Assembly: GCF_005796225.1 (NCBI RefSeq)
Contig: NZ_VAHO01000015.1
Coordinates: 51,064 to 115,063, forward strand
DNA: 64,000 nt
Source of the DNA: Pseudarthrobacter sp. NamE5
GTDB taxonomy: Bacteria; Actinomycetota; Actinomycetes; Actinomycetales; Micrococcaceae
Reading direction: 5' to 3'
Of this stretch, positions 24,051 to 33,280 are shown piece by piece. Numbering within the stretch: position 1 is the first letter of the stretch; every line of letters begins with the position of its first letter. Below the pieces are notes generated by a model. That model saw only the letters and a list, made by a program, of their open reading frames with translations, had not been told where the DNA came from and ran no database searches. Both the position numbers and the translations under genes were made by a program.

Positions 24051-25141
24051 CGTTCTCGTTCCAGGCAGCAGTGGGGGAGCGGGGCTTCGACGTCTCCCTT
24101 TCCCTCGGTCCTGCCGAAACCGTGGCGGTGATGGGTCCCAACGGCGCGGGCAAGTCGACGCTGCTCTCGGTCATCGCCGGTTTGATCCGACCGGACAGCG
24201 GACGGGCTGAACTGAACGGCCGCCCGCTGTTTCAGCTGGGCGACATCCCCGCGGATGGCGTCCACGTTGCCGCCGCGCGTGCGGGCGCGGGAGATGACCG
24301 CTGGACCGCACCCCACCACCGCGGGACCGCGCTGCTGGCGCAGGAGCCGCTGCTTTTCCCGCACCTCACTGCCGTGGACAATGTGGCGTTTGGACCCCGC
24401 AGCACGGGAACGCCCAAGGGTCGGGCCAAAGCTGAAGCCAGGCATTGGCTGGCCGAAGTGGAGGCAGCGCATCTTGCGGCACGCCGGCCCCCAGAACTCT
24501 CGGGCGGCCAAGCCCAGCGGGTGGCGGTGGCCCGGGCGCTCGCTGCTGATCCCGGGCTGCTGCTGCTGGACGAACCCATGGCGGCCCTGGACATCCACTC
24601 AGCCCCGCTGCTCCGGCGCCTGCTCAAGCGCGTCCTGGCGGACCGCCCGGCCATCATCGTCACCCACGATGTCCTGGACGCGCTGATGCTCGCGGACAGG
24701 GTAGTCATCCTGGAAAACGGCCGGGTCGCCGAGGAAGGCCCTACCCGGCAGGTCCTGGAAAGGCCGCACAGCGCTTTCGCAGCAGGACTGGCCGGGCTCA
24801 ACTTCATCCCCGGAACCCTTGTCGGGGACGGGGTCCTCAGCAGGCAGGGACTGCACGTCGCCGGCCATGCGGAGGACCCCATCCCGGCGGACCGGGCAGC
24901 GGCAGCCGTATTCCCGCCGTCGGCCGTTTCCGTGTTCCTCACGGACGCGCACGGAAGCCCCCGCAATTCTTTCCAGGTAACCATCACGGACCTTGAGCCG
25001 CACGGGGACCAAATCCGGGTGAGGGGCGATGGCATGGCGGCCGACATCACCCCTTCCGCCCTGGCCGACCTTGGCTTGGTACCGGGCATGACTGTGCATT
25101 TTGTGGTGAAAGCCGCCGCGGTATCCCTTTACGAGACCTGA
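24047..25141 (+). CDS. modC: Molybdate ABC transporter ATPase
   Basis: A 364-residue ATPase. Walker [11 protein letters not shown]-loop [11 protein letters not shown], signature L-S-G-G-Q-A-Q-R, Walker B L-L-L-L-D-E-P-M and switch H-D are intact. Residues from about 300 on form a TOBE/Mop molybdate-binding domain ([15 protein letters not shown]). The start is the GTG that overlaps modB. A 40-residue insertion between Walker A and the Q-loop (G-A-G-D-D-R-W-T-A region) is longer than in E. coli ModC. The stop codon is part of the dyad at 25140-25189. Confidence 0.92.
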   Translation: MTFSFQAAVGERGFDVSLSLGPAETVAVMGPNGAGKSTLLSVIAGLIRPDSGRAELNGRPLFQLGDIPADGVHVAAARAGAGDDRWTAPHHRGTALLAQEPLLFPHLTAVDNVAFGPRSTGTPKGRAKAEARHWLAEVEAAHLAARRPPELSGGQAQRVAVARALAADPGLLLLDEPMAALDIHSAPLLRRLLKRVLADRPAIIVTHDVLDALMLADRVVILENGRVAEEGPTRQVLERPHSAFAAGLAGLNFIPGTLVGDGVLSRQGLHVAGHAEDPIPADRAAAAVFPPSAVSVFLTDAHGSPRNSFQVTITDLEPHGDQIRVRGDGMAADITPSALADLGLVPGMTVHFVVKAAAVSLYET

Positions 25142-25189
25142 GTTCCTGTCCGGATATGGCCTAAAACCTGCATATCTGCCCAGAAACTC
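25140..25189. repeat. Intergenic dyad family, copy 2
   Basis: GAGTTCCTGTCCGGATATG (from 25140) is an imperfect inverted copy of GCATATCTGCCCAGAAACTC (25170-25189). As in copy 1, the left arm begins within the TGA stop codon of the preceding gene (modC), and the dyad separates convergent genes. Arms resemble copies at 3352 and 40815. A bidirectional terminator role is likely. Confidence 0.75.
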
Positions 25190-25201
25190 CCTGTTTGGGG
25201 G

Positions 25202-25537
25202 TTACATGCCCGGCAGGTCAAGGGATTCGTACACCTGGATGCTGGCGCCGGGCATCATCAGGTGGGGGTGGCCGTCCAGCAGGGCCTGGGCGCCGGCGAG
25301 GTCGTCGGCCTGGATGATGCTGTAGCCGGCCACACCCGTGCTGGTTTCCGCTGTCCCGGTGGCGGTGATTTCCTTCCCGGCACCCAGCGGAGTCCCCATG
25401 TCCACCATGGCATCGCCGACGCGCCCGGCCCACTCCATCCAGGCCTTCATGCCCTCCTGCGCGGCCTCCGGCGAGCTCTCCGCCATCTGTTCCTGGGCTG
25501 ACTGCGCTGCGAAGTAAAGAACAACAAACTTATTCAT
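25202..25537 (-). CDS. YCII-related domain protein
   Basis: A 111-residue protein (M-N-K-F-V-V-L-Y-F) with the ferredoxin-like YciI fold: W-M-E-W-A-G-R-V-G-D-A-M-V-D-M-G-T-P-L in the first half and G-Y-S-I-I-Q-A-D-D-L-A-G-A-Q-A-L-L-D-G-H-P in the second, with the conserved D-G-H-P-H motif. Family members are small cytosolic proteins of largely unknown function, sometimes fused to sigma factors. The ATG at 25537 follows GGGGACAG. The open frame continues to 25786 upstream but without coding character. Confidence 0.85.
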   Translation of the reverse strand: MNKFVVLYFAAQSAQEQMAESSPEAAQEGMKAWMEWAGRVGDAMVDMGTPLGAGKEITATGTAETSTGVAGYSIIQADDLAGAQALLDGHPHLMMPGASIQVYESLDLPGM

Positions 25538-25766
25538 CGACTGTCCCCTCTCGATTGCTGCGTTCCGGGTTGTGCCGCGGCGCGCTGTCTCCGGGCATAC
25601 GCCCGATCCTAGGGCCCAAGGGGCGGAAGGGGAACGGGCGGTCGGCACCTGGGCCTCACCGGGCCTGGCTGCCGGTAGCCCAAGTAGGGCCGGCCGCCTG
25701 TTCCGGGGAATGCCACAGCCTGTTTCGCTGTAGGAAAACAATGACGGGATAACGTCCCACAGCAAA

Positions 25767-25787
25767 CTTGAGCGTAGTACACTCAAC
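25767..25787 (+). promoter_or_regulatory. HAIR element (HspR operator) before clpB
   Basis: CTTGAGC-N7-ACTCAAC fits the HspR-associated inverted repeat (CTTGAGT-N7-ACTCAAG) with one mismatch at each outer/inner edge. It ends 31 nt before the clpB start and overlaps the likely core promoter. HspR with DnaK normally represses dnaK and clpB operons through this site and releases it on heat stress. Confidence 0.88.
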
Positions 25788-25818
25788 TTAGAAAAACTGT
25801 CCCCGAAAGGAGCTCTCT

Positions 25819-28461
25819 TTGGACGTCAAATTCACTACCAAGAGCCAGGAGGCTCTTTCGGCTGCGGCCATGAACGCCTCCACGGCCGGGAACCCGCAAG
25901 TGGAGCCCGCGCACTTGCTCAAGGCGCTGATGGACCAGCGTGAGGGAGTGGCGGTTGCGCTGCTTCGCGCCACCGGAGCCGACGTTGATTCCGTCAGCGT
26001 CCAGGCAAGCAGTGCCATCAAGAACCTGCCCGCCACCTCCGGCGGCTCCAGTCAGCAGGCACAGCTCTCACGGCCGGCGCTGCAGGCCATCCAGAACGCC
26101 AAGGAAGAGGCGGACCGGCTGGGCGACACCTTCGTCTCCACCGAAGTCCTCCTGCTTGGCCTCTCGGCCGGCAATGATGCTGCCGCGCGCCTGCTGCGCG
26201 ACGCCGGCGCCTCCCATGAAGCGCTCCTCGCTGCCCTGCCGGGCGTCCGCGGCGACCGCAAGGTGGACAGCCCGGATCCGGAAAACACCTTCCAGGCGCT
26301 CGAGAAGTACGGCGCTGACCTTACTGCCATGGCACGCGCAGGCAAGCTGGACCCCGTGATCGGCCGCGACTCCGAGATCCGGCGCGTGGTCCAGGTCCTG
26401 TCCCGACGCACCAAGAACAACCCGGTGCTTATCGGCGAGCCCGGCGTTGGTAAGACCGCCGTGGTCGAAGGGCTGGCGCAGCGCATGGTGGCCGGCGACG
26501 TGCCGGAAAGCCTGCGCGGCAAGACGCTGATTTCTCTGGACCTAGGGTCCATGGTTGCCGGCGCGAAGTACCGCGGTGAGTTCGAGGAGCGCCTGAAGGC
26601 GGTCCTTGAGGAGATCAAGGGCTCCGAGGGCCAGATCGTCACCTTCATCGACGAGATCCACACGGTGGTAGGGGCAGGCGCCACCGGTGATTCCTCAATG
26701 GACGCCGGCAACATGCTCAAGCCCATGCTGGCACGCGGTGAACTGCGGCTGATTGGCGCCACCACCCTGGATGAGTACCGCGAGAACATCGAGAAGGATG
26801 CGGCCCTGGAACGCCGCTTCCAGCAGGTGTACGTTGGTGAACCCAGCGTGGAGGACACCATCGGCATTCTCCGCGGCCTCAAGGAACGCTACGAGGCGCA
26901 CCACAAAGTGTCCATCGCCGACTCCGCCCTGGTGGCCGCAGCCACGCTGTCCAACCGGTACATTTCCGGGCGCCAGTTGCCGGACAAGGCGATCGACCTG
27001 GTGGACGAGGCAGCGTCGCGCCTCCGGATGGAAATCGACTCCGCGCCTGAGGAGATCGACCAGCTGCGGCGCCAGGTGGACCGGCTCACCATGGAGGAGC
27101 TCGCCCTCGAAGGCGAAACCGATGCTGCTTCCGTGGAACGCCTTGCGGCGCTCCGTGCGGACAAGGCGGACAAGGAAGAGGAGCTCGCAGCGCTGAACGC
27201 CCGCTGGGAGGCGGAGAAAGCCGGGCTTAACCGGGTGGGTGACCTCAAGGCGAAGCTGGACGAACTGCGCAGTGCCGCTGACAAGGCCTACCGCGAAGGT
27301 GACCTGGAGACGACGTCGCGCATCCAGTACGGCGAAATCCCTGCCTTGGAGCGCGAGCTGAACGCCGCCGCGGAAGCCGAGGCCGCCGTTGCCGACAAGT
27401 CATCACAAATGGTGGCCGAGGAAGTGACGGCAGAGGACATCGCCGAGGTCATCTCCGCCTGGACAGGTATCCCCGCAGGGCGCATGCTGCAGGGCGAAAG
27501 CCAGAAGCTGCTCCACATGGAGGAGGAACTCGGCAAGCGGCTCATCGGCCAGACGAAGGCCGTTACTGCCGTCTCTGACGCCGTCCGGCGCGCACGGGCC
27601 GGGATCAGCGACCCCAACCGCCCCACCGGTTCCTTCCTGTTCCTGGGCCCCACCGGCGTCGGTAAGACCGAGCTCGCCAAGGCGCTGGCGGAATTCCTGT
27701 TCGACGACGAGCGCGCCATGGTGCGCATCGACATGTCCGAGTACGGCGAGAAGCACAGCGTCGCCCGCCTCGTGGGCGCCCCTCCGGGATACGTGGGCTA
27801 CGAGGAGGGCGGCCAGCTCACCGAAGCGGTCCGCCGTCGTCCTTACTCGGTGGTGCTGCTGGACGAGGTGGAGAAGGCCCACCCCGAGGTGTTCGACATC
27901 CTTCTGCAGGTGCTCGACGACGGCCGCCTCACCGATGGCCAGGGCCGGACCGTAGACTTCCGCAACGCGATCCTGGTGCTGACCTCCAACCTGGGCAGCC
28001 AGTTCCTGGTGGACCAGTCGCTGGATGCCGAGGCCAAGCGGAACGCAGTCATGGCCACCGTCAACGCGTCCTTCAAGCCCGAGTTCCTGAACCGGCTGGA
28101 CGAGGTTGTGCTGTTCGATGCGCTCAGCGTCGAGGAGCTGGCGCACATCGTCGAGCTGCACGTGGCGGAACTGGGACGGCGGCTGCACGAGCGGCGACTC
28201 ACCCTGGAAGTCACCGACGGCGCAAAGGCCTGGCTTGCTCTCTCCGGTTTCGACCCAGCCTACGGGGCACGGCCGCTGCGCCGCCTGGTGCAGCGCGAGA
28301 TCGGCGACCGGCTGGCCAAGGCCATCCTTGCCGGCGAGATCAGCGACGGCGATACGGTGCTCGTGGACACGGCAGCAGACCTGGGCGAGCTCTCCGCGGG
28401 CAACGTGGACGCCCTGACGGGGGTCCCCAACAGCGGGCTCTCGGTCCGGCGGAAGGACTAA
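25819..28461 (+). CDS. clpB: ATP-dependent protein disaggregase ClpB
   Basis: An 880-residue Hsp100 hexameric unfoldase that works with DnaK to rescue aggregated protein. Parts in order: N-domain with two repeats (1-145), first AAA+ module with G-E-P-G-V-G-K-T (about 210) and F-I-D-E-I-H, a middle coiled-coil domain rich in E/R/A/L (about 400-525), second AAA+ module with G-P-T-G-V-G-K-T (about 612) and L-L-D-E-V-E-K-A. The pore-loop Y-R-G-E and G-Y-V-G are present. The start is TTG at 25819 with AAAGGAG six bases upstream, which is convincing. A HAIR box precedes it. The last 20 residues are variable. Confidence 0.96.
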   Translation: MDVKFTTKSQEALSAAAMNASTAGNPQVEPAHLLKALMDQREGVAVALLRATGADVDSVSVQASSAIKNLPATSGGSSQQAQLSRPALQAIQNAKEEADRLGDTFVSTEVLLLGLSAGNDAAARLLRDAGASHEALLAALPGVRGDRKVDSPDPENTFQALEKYGADLTAMARAGKLDPVIGRDSEIRRVVQVLSRRTKNNPVLIGEPGVGKTAVVEGLAQRMVAGDVPESLRGKTLISLDLGSMVAGAKYRGEFEERLKAVLEEIKGSEGQIVTFIDEIHTVVGAGATGDSSMDAGNMLKPMLARGELRLIGATTLDEYRENIEKDAALERRFQQVYVGEPSVEDTIGILRGLKERYEAHHKVSIADSALVAAATLSNRYISGRQLPDKAIDLVDEAASRLRMEIDSAPEEIDQLRRQVDRLTMEELALEGETDAASVERLAALRADKADKEEELAALNARWEAEKAGLNRVGDLKAKLDELRSAADKAYREGDLETTSRIQYGEIPALERELNAAAEAEAAVADKSSQMVAEEVTAEDIAEVISAWTGIPAGRMLQGESQKLLHMEEELGKRLIGQTKAVTAVSDAVRRARAGISDPNRPTGSFLFLGPTGVGKTELAKALAEFLFDDERAMVRIDMSEYGEKHSVARLVGAPPGYVGYEEGGQLTEAVRRRPYSVVLLDEVEKAHPEVFDILLQVLDDGRLTDGQGRTVDFRNAILVLTSNLGSQFLVDQSLDAEAKRNAVMATVNASFKPEFLNRLDEVVLFDALSVEELAHIVELHVAELGRRLHERRLTLEVTDGAKAWLALSGFDPAYGARPLRRLVQREIGDRLAKAILAGEISDGDTVLVDTAADLGELSAGNVDALTGVPNSGLSVRRKD

Positions 28462-28468
28462 CTGCAGG

Positions 28469-28504
28469 GTGTTGCCCTGGCGGCCCTCGCCGCTAGGGCA
28501 ACAC
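28469..28504. terminator. Bidirectional hairpin after clpB
   Basis: GTGTTGCCCT (28469-28478) pairs perfectly with AGGGCAACAC (28495-28504), with an inner GGCG/CGCC pairing. It lies 8 nt past the clpB stop and includes the stop codon of the convergent gene, so it can end both transcripts. No T-run is evident on either side. Confidence 0.7.
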
Positions 28505-29158
28505 GCTGGCGTTGATCACGTTGCCGCCGGGTGCGGTCACGTAGCAGTCCACCCTGCGGTCCCCGGATTCCCAGCTGGTGCTGCTGGGGAAGCTGCGCTG
28601 GTAGTTCAGCTGGACCAGGTTGGCTGCCGGGCCAAGCCGGGCGGCCTGACAGGCCTCGAGTGCCTTGGCCTTCAGCGCATCGGCTCCGGGGTAGGCCGCA
28701 TCCTCCGGATACCGGTACAACGCCACAAGCTGGGCGGAGTGCCCGGTGTCGCAGGGCACCACGGTGGAGGCCAGTGCTTCCGGGTCGAAATCCTTGAAAC
28801 AGTCACCCAACGCATAGTCCGGAGGCTGCACTCCTTCGCGGGGCAAGGGCAGCGGCGTGGCGGGTGTGGTGGCCGTGGTTTCCAGCACCCCAGAAGTTTC
28901 GCTGCCGGAATCGTCTGCACCCGGGTTGGAGTTCAGCCAGAGGGCAAGCCACACCAGTGCGCCGATGACGGCCAGCAGGACGGCGACAAAGACTGCTATC
29001 CAGAGCGCCCGGCGGTTCAGGCGGCTGGGGCGTGATGGGGCCTCGTCCTGCGGTTGCATCTGCGGATGCAGGACAGGCTGCGCTGCCGGCGCAGGGACGC
29101 GCGGGAGCCCGCTGGTCGGTGGCGCGGCGGGCTTCGGCGGGACGTCCTGGTCATTCAC
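28493..29158 (-). CDS. Membrane-anchored septum-formation-like protein
   Basis: A 221-residue protein. Residues 1-48 are a Pro-rich cytoplasmic segment, 50-75 form one membrane span, and the rest is extracytoplasmic. The outer domain has paired cysteines (G-D-C-F near 125, V-P-C-D-T-G-H-S-A-Q, E-A-C-Q-A and D-C-Y-V), the layout of the actinobacterial Septum_form-type domain (PF13845 group), in which D-C-F and C-x-x-x-H-x-x-Q are typical. A cell-envelope or division-related role is inferred from the family name only. Its stop codon lies within the clpB hairpin. Confidence 0.75.
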   Translation of the reverse strand: MNDQDVPPKPAAPPTSGLPRVPAPAAQPVLHPQMQPQDEAPSRPSRLNRRALWIAVFVAVLLAVIGALVWLALWLNSNPGADDSGSETSGVLETTATTPATPLPLPREGVQPPDYALGDCFKDFDPEALASTVVPCDTGHSAQLVALYRYPEDAAYPGADALKAKALEACQAARLGPAANLVQLNYQRSFPSSTSWESGDRRVDCYVTAPGGNVINASVLP

Positions 29159-29359
29159 GGGGGTTGCATCCTCCTGCGTTCTCTCCGCGGCGGCAGCCGG
29201 TTTGCGGCCGGTGTATCAGCAGTTGTTTAAGTGACTCTACCGAAGAAAAATGCTGGAAACTCGCGGTCTCGAGCCCTGGCTGGTAACGCAAGCCACCTTC
29301 CGGGAGCCTGTGTGGCAAGCGGGCACTGTCGAAAGCATGTAATCTAGGTGTACGACAAA

Positions 29360-29390
29360 TTGACCAAACATTCCGGGGCCTCACCTATGC
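29360..29390 (+). promoter_or_regulatory. Possible promoter of the DUF3073 gene
   Basis: TTGACC at 29360-29365 is followed 18-19 nt later by CCTATG/CTATGC (29384-29390), a weak -10. The start codon is 44 nt further on, behind AGGGGG. TCACCT and AGGTGA flank the -10 as a small inverted repeat that might bind a regulator. Confidence 0.35.
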
Positions 29391-29433
29391 CAAGGTGACC
29401 ACCTCCGGTCCAAGTACAAAAGGGGGTCACGCC

Positions 29434-29667
29434 ATGGGGCGCGGCCGTCAAAAGGCAAAAGCTACCAAGCAGGCTCGGGACATCAAGTACTACTCCCCGA
29501 ACACTGACTACTCGGCACTTCAGCGTGAGCTGACGGGCCCGAGCAGCCGTCCCGCGAGCCATTACGCGAATGAGCCGGTCGAGCCGGACTATTCGGCTTA
29601 TGTGGACAAGTACGCGGATGATTTGGAAGAAGACGACGACGAGGTGGACACCCGTCGCATCGGCTAG
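29434..29667 (+). CDS. DUF3073 protein
   Basis: A 77-residue basic-then-acidic protein: G-R-G-R-Q-K-A-K-A-T-K at the start, D-I-K-Y-Y-S-P-N-T-D-Y and D-Y-S-A-Y-V-D-K-Y-A-D in the middle, and a D/E-rich end (E-E-D-D-D-E-V). This is the DUF3073 family, which is almost confined to actinobacteria and has no known function; the basic head suggests nucleic-acid contact. The ATG at 29434 is preferred because AGGGGG lies nine bases upstream and family members begin M-G-R-G-R. A strong terminator follows at 29768. Confidence 0.88.
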   Translation: MGRGRQKAKATKQARDIKYYSPNTDYSALQRELTGPSSRPASHYANEPVEPDYSAYVDKYADDLEEDDDEVDTRRIG

Positions 29668-29767
29668 TTGTTGCATGGTGCTGTTGCCGTAACCCGGACA
29701 GCCGTGTGATGCGCTTCTTTTTCAGTACCCGGATCCACGTGGATCAGGGCTGACTTCAGTTATTGGG

Positions 29768-29806
29768 CCCGCTGCCCGCGCCGAAACGGTGCAGGCGGCG
29801 GGTTTT
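29768..29806 (+). terminator. Rho-independent terminator after DUF3073
   Basis: The 15-nt arms 29768-29782 and 29088+800 (29788)-29802 pair with one mismatch and two G-U pairs around a GAAAC loop, then TTTT follows at 29803-29806. It terminates the plus-strand transcript about 100 nt past the DUF3073 stop. Confidence 0.8.
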
Positions 29807-29869
29807 CTGCTGCGTCTGAGAGGGGCCAAATTTTTGCTCCCCACAGCAACGCTCCATCACCTTCTGCGC

Positions 29870-31663
29870 CTAATCGGGCAATCCTCCGTTACCTTTGCCA
29901 GATGCCGGTGGCCGGTCACCGCATTCCACCTGCCGTGCCGTCGGGGAAATCCTTCCGGCGCCGGCCAGTCCCACAGCCAGCACCGATGCCAGGACGAGCG
30001 CGGAGGCCGGAGCCAAAACCGCCCACGGCGCACGCTCCACATAGCTGATGCCCTCAGCCAGGATCAGGCCCCATTCCGGTGAAGGCTGCTGGGGTCCCAG
30101 CCCCAGGAATCCGAGGGCAGCCAGGGCAAGTGCGATCCCCGGCAACCGGAGCATTGCGTGCCGCAGGAGAGGCTTCAGCACCGCAGGCAGGATGTAGCGC
30201 AGCATGATCCGCGCCCGCCCCACCCCCAGCACCGGAAGGATCTGCACGTAGGGTTGCGCCCGGGCTTCCTGTGCAAGTGCTGCCGTATGGGCAGCAAGGG
30301 GTGCCCAGCTCACGGCGGCAACAGCCAGCGCTGCGCCGTGGGCCGACGGGCCGGTGACAGCTGCAACAACCAGGCCGGCCAGGATGGGGGGTGCCGCGTT
30401 CGCCACCTCCAGTGGGCCGGTGGCGGCCAGCGGGAAGAGCCCGACGGCAATTCCCACGGCCAGGCACACCAGCACCACTACCAGCGCGGTCCCGAGTGTT
30501 CCCACTGCGCCGTGCCCCACCCGGGCGAGGAGATCGCGACCGCTGGCGTCGGCACCGAAGGGAAGCGACCACGTGGGTGCCGCCAGCCTGGGGTGGGCAG
30601 AGGCGAACGGGTCGCGCGCCAGCCCGGCCAAAGTGACGAGCGCCAGCGTCCCGCCGGCAACCGCAGGCACGGCCAGTTGGCGGCGGCTGCCGAACCGCGG
30701 CGGCTCCGCCAGCGGAAGCGTGCCGAAACGAACCGCAGGACCGATCAGGAGGTGCCGGGCCGCCGTCGTCAACGTTCCTACCAGCAGGGCGAGCCCCATC
30801 AGCGCCAGCATGCCCGCCTGCAGGGTGGGAATGTCCTGGGCGCCGGCGGCGCCCAGCAGCGTCCGGCCGAGGCCCGGGATGGCGTAGACCTTCTCCACTG
30901 CGACAGCCCCGCCCGTGAGTCCGATGAGCACCAGGCCGATCTGCGGCAGAACGGCCGGCAGCGCCCGCCGGAGCACTGCTGCGGTCAACCGCAGGGGTCC
31001 TGCCCCGGCCGTACGCCACGTGGCCACCCACTTCTCCGCGAAGCCCGCGCGGATCGCGTCGGACAGCAGGAGGCCCATGAGCCCGCCGGCCGGAATCCCC
31101 AGCGCAAGCGCCGGCAGCACGGCATACTCGGCGCCATTCCAGCCAAAAGGTGGAAACCACTGCAGCCAAACGCCGCCCACCACCAGCAGCACGGCGGCCA
31201 GCAGGAATTCCGGCAGGGAGGTAAGGGCGGCGGACAGGGCCCCCGACGCCGGCCTCGGCCGCTGCCGCAGCCCTTCCGTCACCGCGGGGACGCAAATCAG
31301 AGCGGCAATAAGCGAGGCTGCAGCGATGGCGAAAACCATCAACGTGACGGAAACACCCAGCGCCGCAGCGATACCGGGCGCCACCGGAGTGTTGCTGATC
31401 CATGATGTGCCCAGGTCGCCGGTGAAGATTCCGTGGCCCCAGGACTGAAGCAGGGAAACGGGGCCCTGTTCCAGGCCAAGCTCCGCACGGACAGCGGCCA
31501 GGGCCTCCGGCGTTGGTTCCCGGTCAGAGTATCTGGCCCGGAGGATGGTGTACTCCGCGCCGCGGCCCGAGAGCCACGGCATCATGCCGATGAGTGCCAC
31601 CAGCCCCAGCAACGCCAGGATGCGCGAAGCAGCGACTTTCACCAGGGCGGGAACCGTTGTCAT
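29870..31663 (-). CDS. Single-chain fused oligopeptide-type ABC permease (DppB-DppC)
   Basis: At 597 residues this is twice the usual permease length. Residues 1-300 resemble DppB (L-G-L-E-Q-G-P-V-S-L-L near the first loop, A-G-P-L-R-L-T coupling region, V-E-K-V-Y-A-I-P-G-L-G-R). Residues 330-575 resemble DppC (P-F-G-A-D-A-S-G-R-D-L-L-A-R-V, V-L-G-V-G-R-A-R-I-M coupling region, L-G-F-L-G-L-G-P-Q-Q-P). There is no stop codon, frameshift signal or internal start-site evidence between them, so it is a true fusion giving both channel halves in one chain. Its ATG overlaps the binding-protein stop (TGATG). It imports a peptide-like or metallophore ligand. Confidence 0.88.
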   Translation of the reverse strand: MTTVPALVKVAASRILALLGLVALIGMMPWLSGRGAEYTILRARYSDREPTPEALAAVRAELGLEQGPVSLLQSWGHGIFTGDLGTSWISNTPVAPGIAAALGVSVTLMVFAIAAASLIAALICVPAVTEGLRQRPRPASGALSAALTSLPEFLLAAVLLVVGGVWLQWFPPFGWNGAEYAVLPALALGIPAGGLMGLLLSDAIRAGFAEKWVATWRTAGAGPLRLTAAVLRRALPAVLPQIGLVLIGLTGGAVAVEKVYAIPGLGRTLLGAAGAQDIPTLQAGMLALMGLALLVGTLTTAARHLLIGPAVRFGTLPLAEPPRFGSRRQLAVPAVAGGTLALVTLAGLARDPFASAHPRLAAPTWSLPFGADASGRDLLARVGHGAVGTLGTALVVVLVCLAVGIAVGLFPLAATGPLEVANAAPPILAGLVVAAVTGPSAHGAALAVAAVSWAPLAAHTAALAQEARAQPYVQILPVLGVGRARIMLRYILPAVLKPLLRHAMLRLPGIALALAALGFLGLGPQQPSPEWGLILAEGISYVERAPWAVLAPASALVLASVLAVGLAGAGRISPTARQVECGDRPPASGKGNGGLPD

Positions 31664-33213
31664 CAGTCTTTGGCACCCGTGCTGCCGGTCACTGAAGTCC
31701 GGCCCGTAATCAGCGCCCGTTCCCGCGGATCCCGCTCGACGCCGCCCACCCGCGAGGATTCGCCCTGGATGACGCGCTCGTGGAGCAGCGGGATGGCTGC
31801 GTCGCGGGCCAGGATCAGGCTCTCGGCGGCGGCTATGGCAGCCCGGCGCTCGGGACCGGCGGGAATCCCTGCTGCCTTAACCAAGGCAGCATCAACGCCG
31901 GGATCGCAGAACTGGGAGATGTTGAAGGAGCCGTTGCAGGAGAAGTCGCTGTAGAGGTAAGCCACCGGGTCGCCGGAATCCAGCACGGTGGCTCGCGAGA
32001 GAATGAAGGCATCGAACTTCCCGGCCAGGGCGTCCGCCTCGATGTGCTGGTACTCCCGGACATCCTGCTCCACCACGAACCCTGCGGATTCCAGCTGCTG
32101 CTCCAGCTGGACGGCGACTTCGGGCAGTTCGGCGCGGTCGGTGAACGTGCCCAGCCGGATGGGCGTCCCCTGGACGGCGGTGGCGGCAACCCTGCCGGCC
32201 ATCGCTTCCACGTAGGTGTCATTCTTGCGTTCTCCGGCTGCCCAGGGCAGGGCAGGACCGAGCAAGCCCTCAGCCTGGTCAGCACGTCCTTCGTAAACCC
32301 TGTCCACGACAGTGCCGGCATCCACGGCGTTGCGGGCAGCGGCTCTGACGGCCGGGTCAGCAAAAGGGCCCGAAGCAGTATTCAGGTACAGCGTGTTGGT
32401 CCTGGGCATGGGCACCTCGTGCACCAGGGCGGGGTCGACCCGTGCTACCTGGCCCACCGGGATCGCCTCCACGATATCCGCGCCACCGGTCCGGATGGCG
32501 GCAGCCCTGGCGATCCCGTCCGGCACGAACTGCACATCCACGCCGTCGGCTTCCGCCTCCTCACCCCAATACCCGTCAAACCGGTCCAGCCGGGCGGACG
32601 AGGTGCCGTCCACCGAAACCAACCGGAAGGGGCCTGTGCCGGCATTGACCGGACTCACCGTGCCGCCTTCCTTGTATGCCGAGGCCGCGAGGATGGCCAG
32701 CTGCGGACTGGATAGCCGCTGCGGCAGGAGGGGGTCCGGCGCCGCGGTCGAAACCACGACGGCCGCGGGACCGTCCGCCCGCGCTGTGAGTTCCACGCCG
32801 TCCAGGATCCTCGGCTTGGGGCTGGCGTTTGCAGCGGCGGTCAGGGATGCGGCCGCTTCCGCTGAGGTCATGGCCGTCCCGTCATGGAACTGCACCCCCT
32901 CGCGCAGGGCGAAACGCCAGGTGGTTGCGTCATTTTGCTGCCATGCCGTTGCCAGCGCCGGTTTCGCCTCCCCGAGTTCGTCCAGCTCCACCAGCGTCTC
33001 CGCAGTTTTCCAGCGGGACAGTTTGAAGGCGTCGTCGCTGAGCGGTGAGAGCCCGGACCGCGGTGGCTGGAGCATGGCCAGTTTGATGCGGCCGGCACCA
33101 TCGCCGCCTTCTGCCGTTTGTCCGGCTCCCGGCGAGAAGCATCCTGTCAGCGTGGCGGCCAGCAGCAGCGCTGACATTCCTGTTACTGCCGGACGGAGAG
33201 GGAATTTTGACAT
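31663..33213 (-). CDS. Family-5 ABC substrate-binding lipoprotein (peptide/nickel/metallophore type)
   Basis: About 516 residues with signal peptide and lipobox T-L-T-G-C (Cys25 from the ATG at 33213; an upstream ATG at 33246 adds 11 residues). The mature part follows the DppA/NikA/CntA plan: A-E-T-L-V-E-L-D, W-R-F-A-L-R-E-G-V-Q-F-H-D-G-T, G-T-G-P-F-R-L, and N-T-L-Y-L-N-T-A near the hinge. The ligand could be a peptide, nickel or an opine-type metallophore; the Fur/Zur-like box of the operon favours a metal complex. It lies 67 nt after the MFS gene. Confidence 0.85.
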   Translation of the reverse strand: MSKFPLRPAVTGMSALLLAATLTGCFSPGAGQTAEGGDGAGRIKLAMLQPPRSGLSPLSDDAFKLSRWKTAETLVELDELGEAKPALATAWQQNDATTWRFALREGVQFHDGTAMTSAEAAASLTAAANASPKPRILDGVELTARADGPAAVVVSTAAPDPLLPQRLSSPQLAILAASAYKEGGTVSPVNAGTGPFRLVSVDGTSSARLDRFDGYWGEEAEADGVDVQFVPDGIARAAAIRTGGADIVEAIPVGQVARVDPALVHEVPMPRTNTLYLNTASGPFADPAVRAAARNAVDAGTVVDRVYEGRADQAEGLLGPALPWAAGERKNDTYVEAMAGRVAATAVQGTPIRLGTFTDRAELPEVAVQLEQQLESAGFVVEQDVREYQHIEADALAGKFDAFILSRATVLDSGDPVAYLYSDFSCNGSFNISQFCDPGVDAALVKAAGIPAGPERRAAIAAAESLILARDAAIPLLHERVIQGESSRVGGVERDPRERALITGRTSVTGSTGAKD

Positions 33214-33280
33214 GGGGGAGCACCTGTTCCTTCTGTAGGGTTTCATGCACTTCTTGCCGGGCTAAGGAGAGGCCCCGGCC

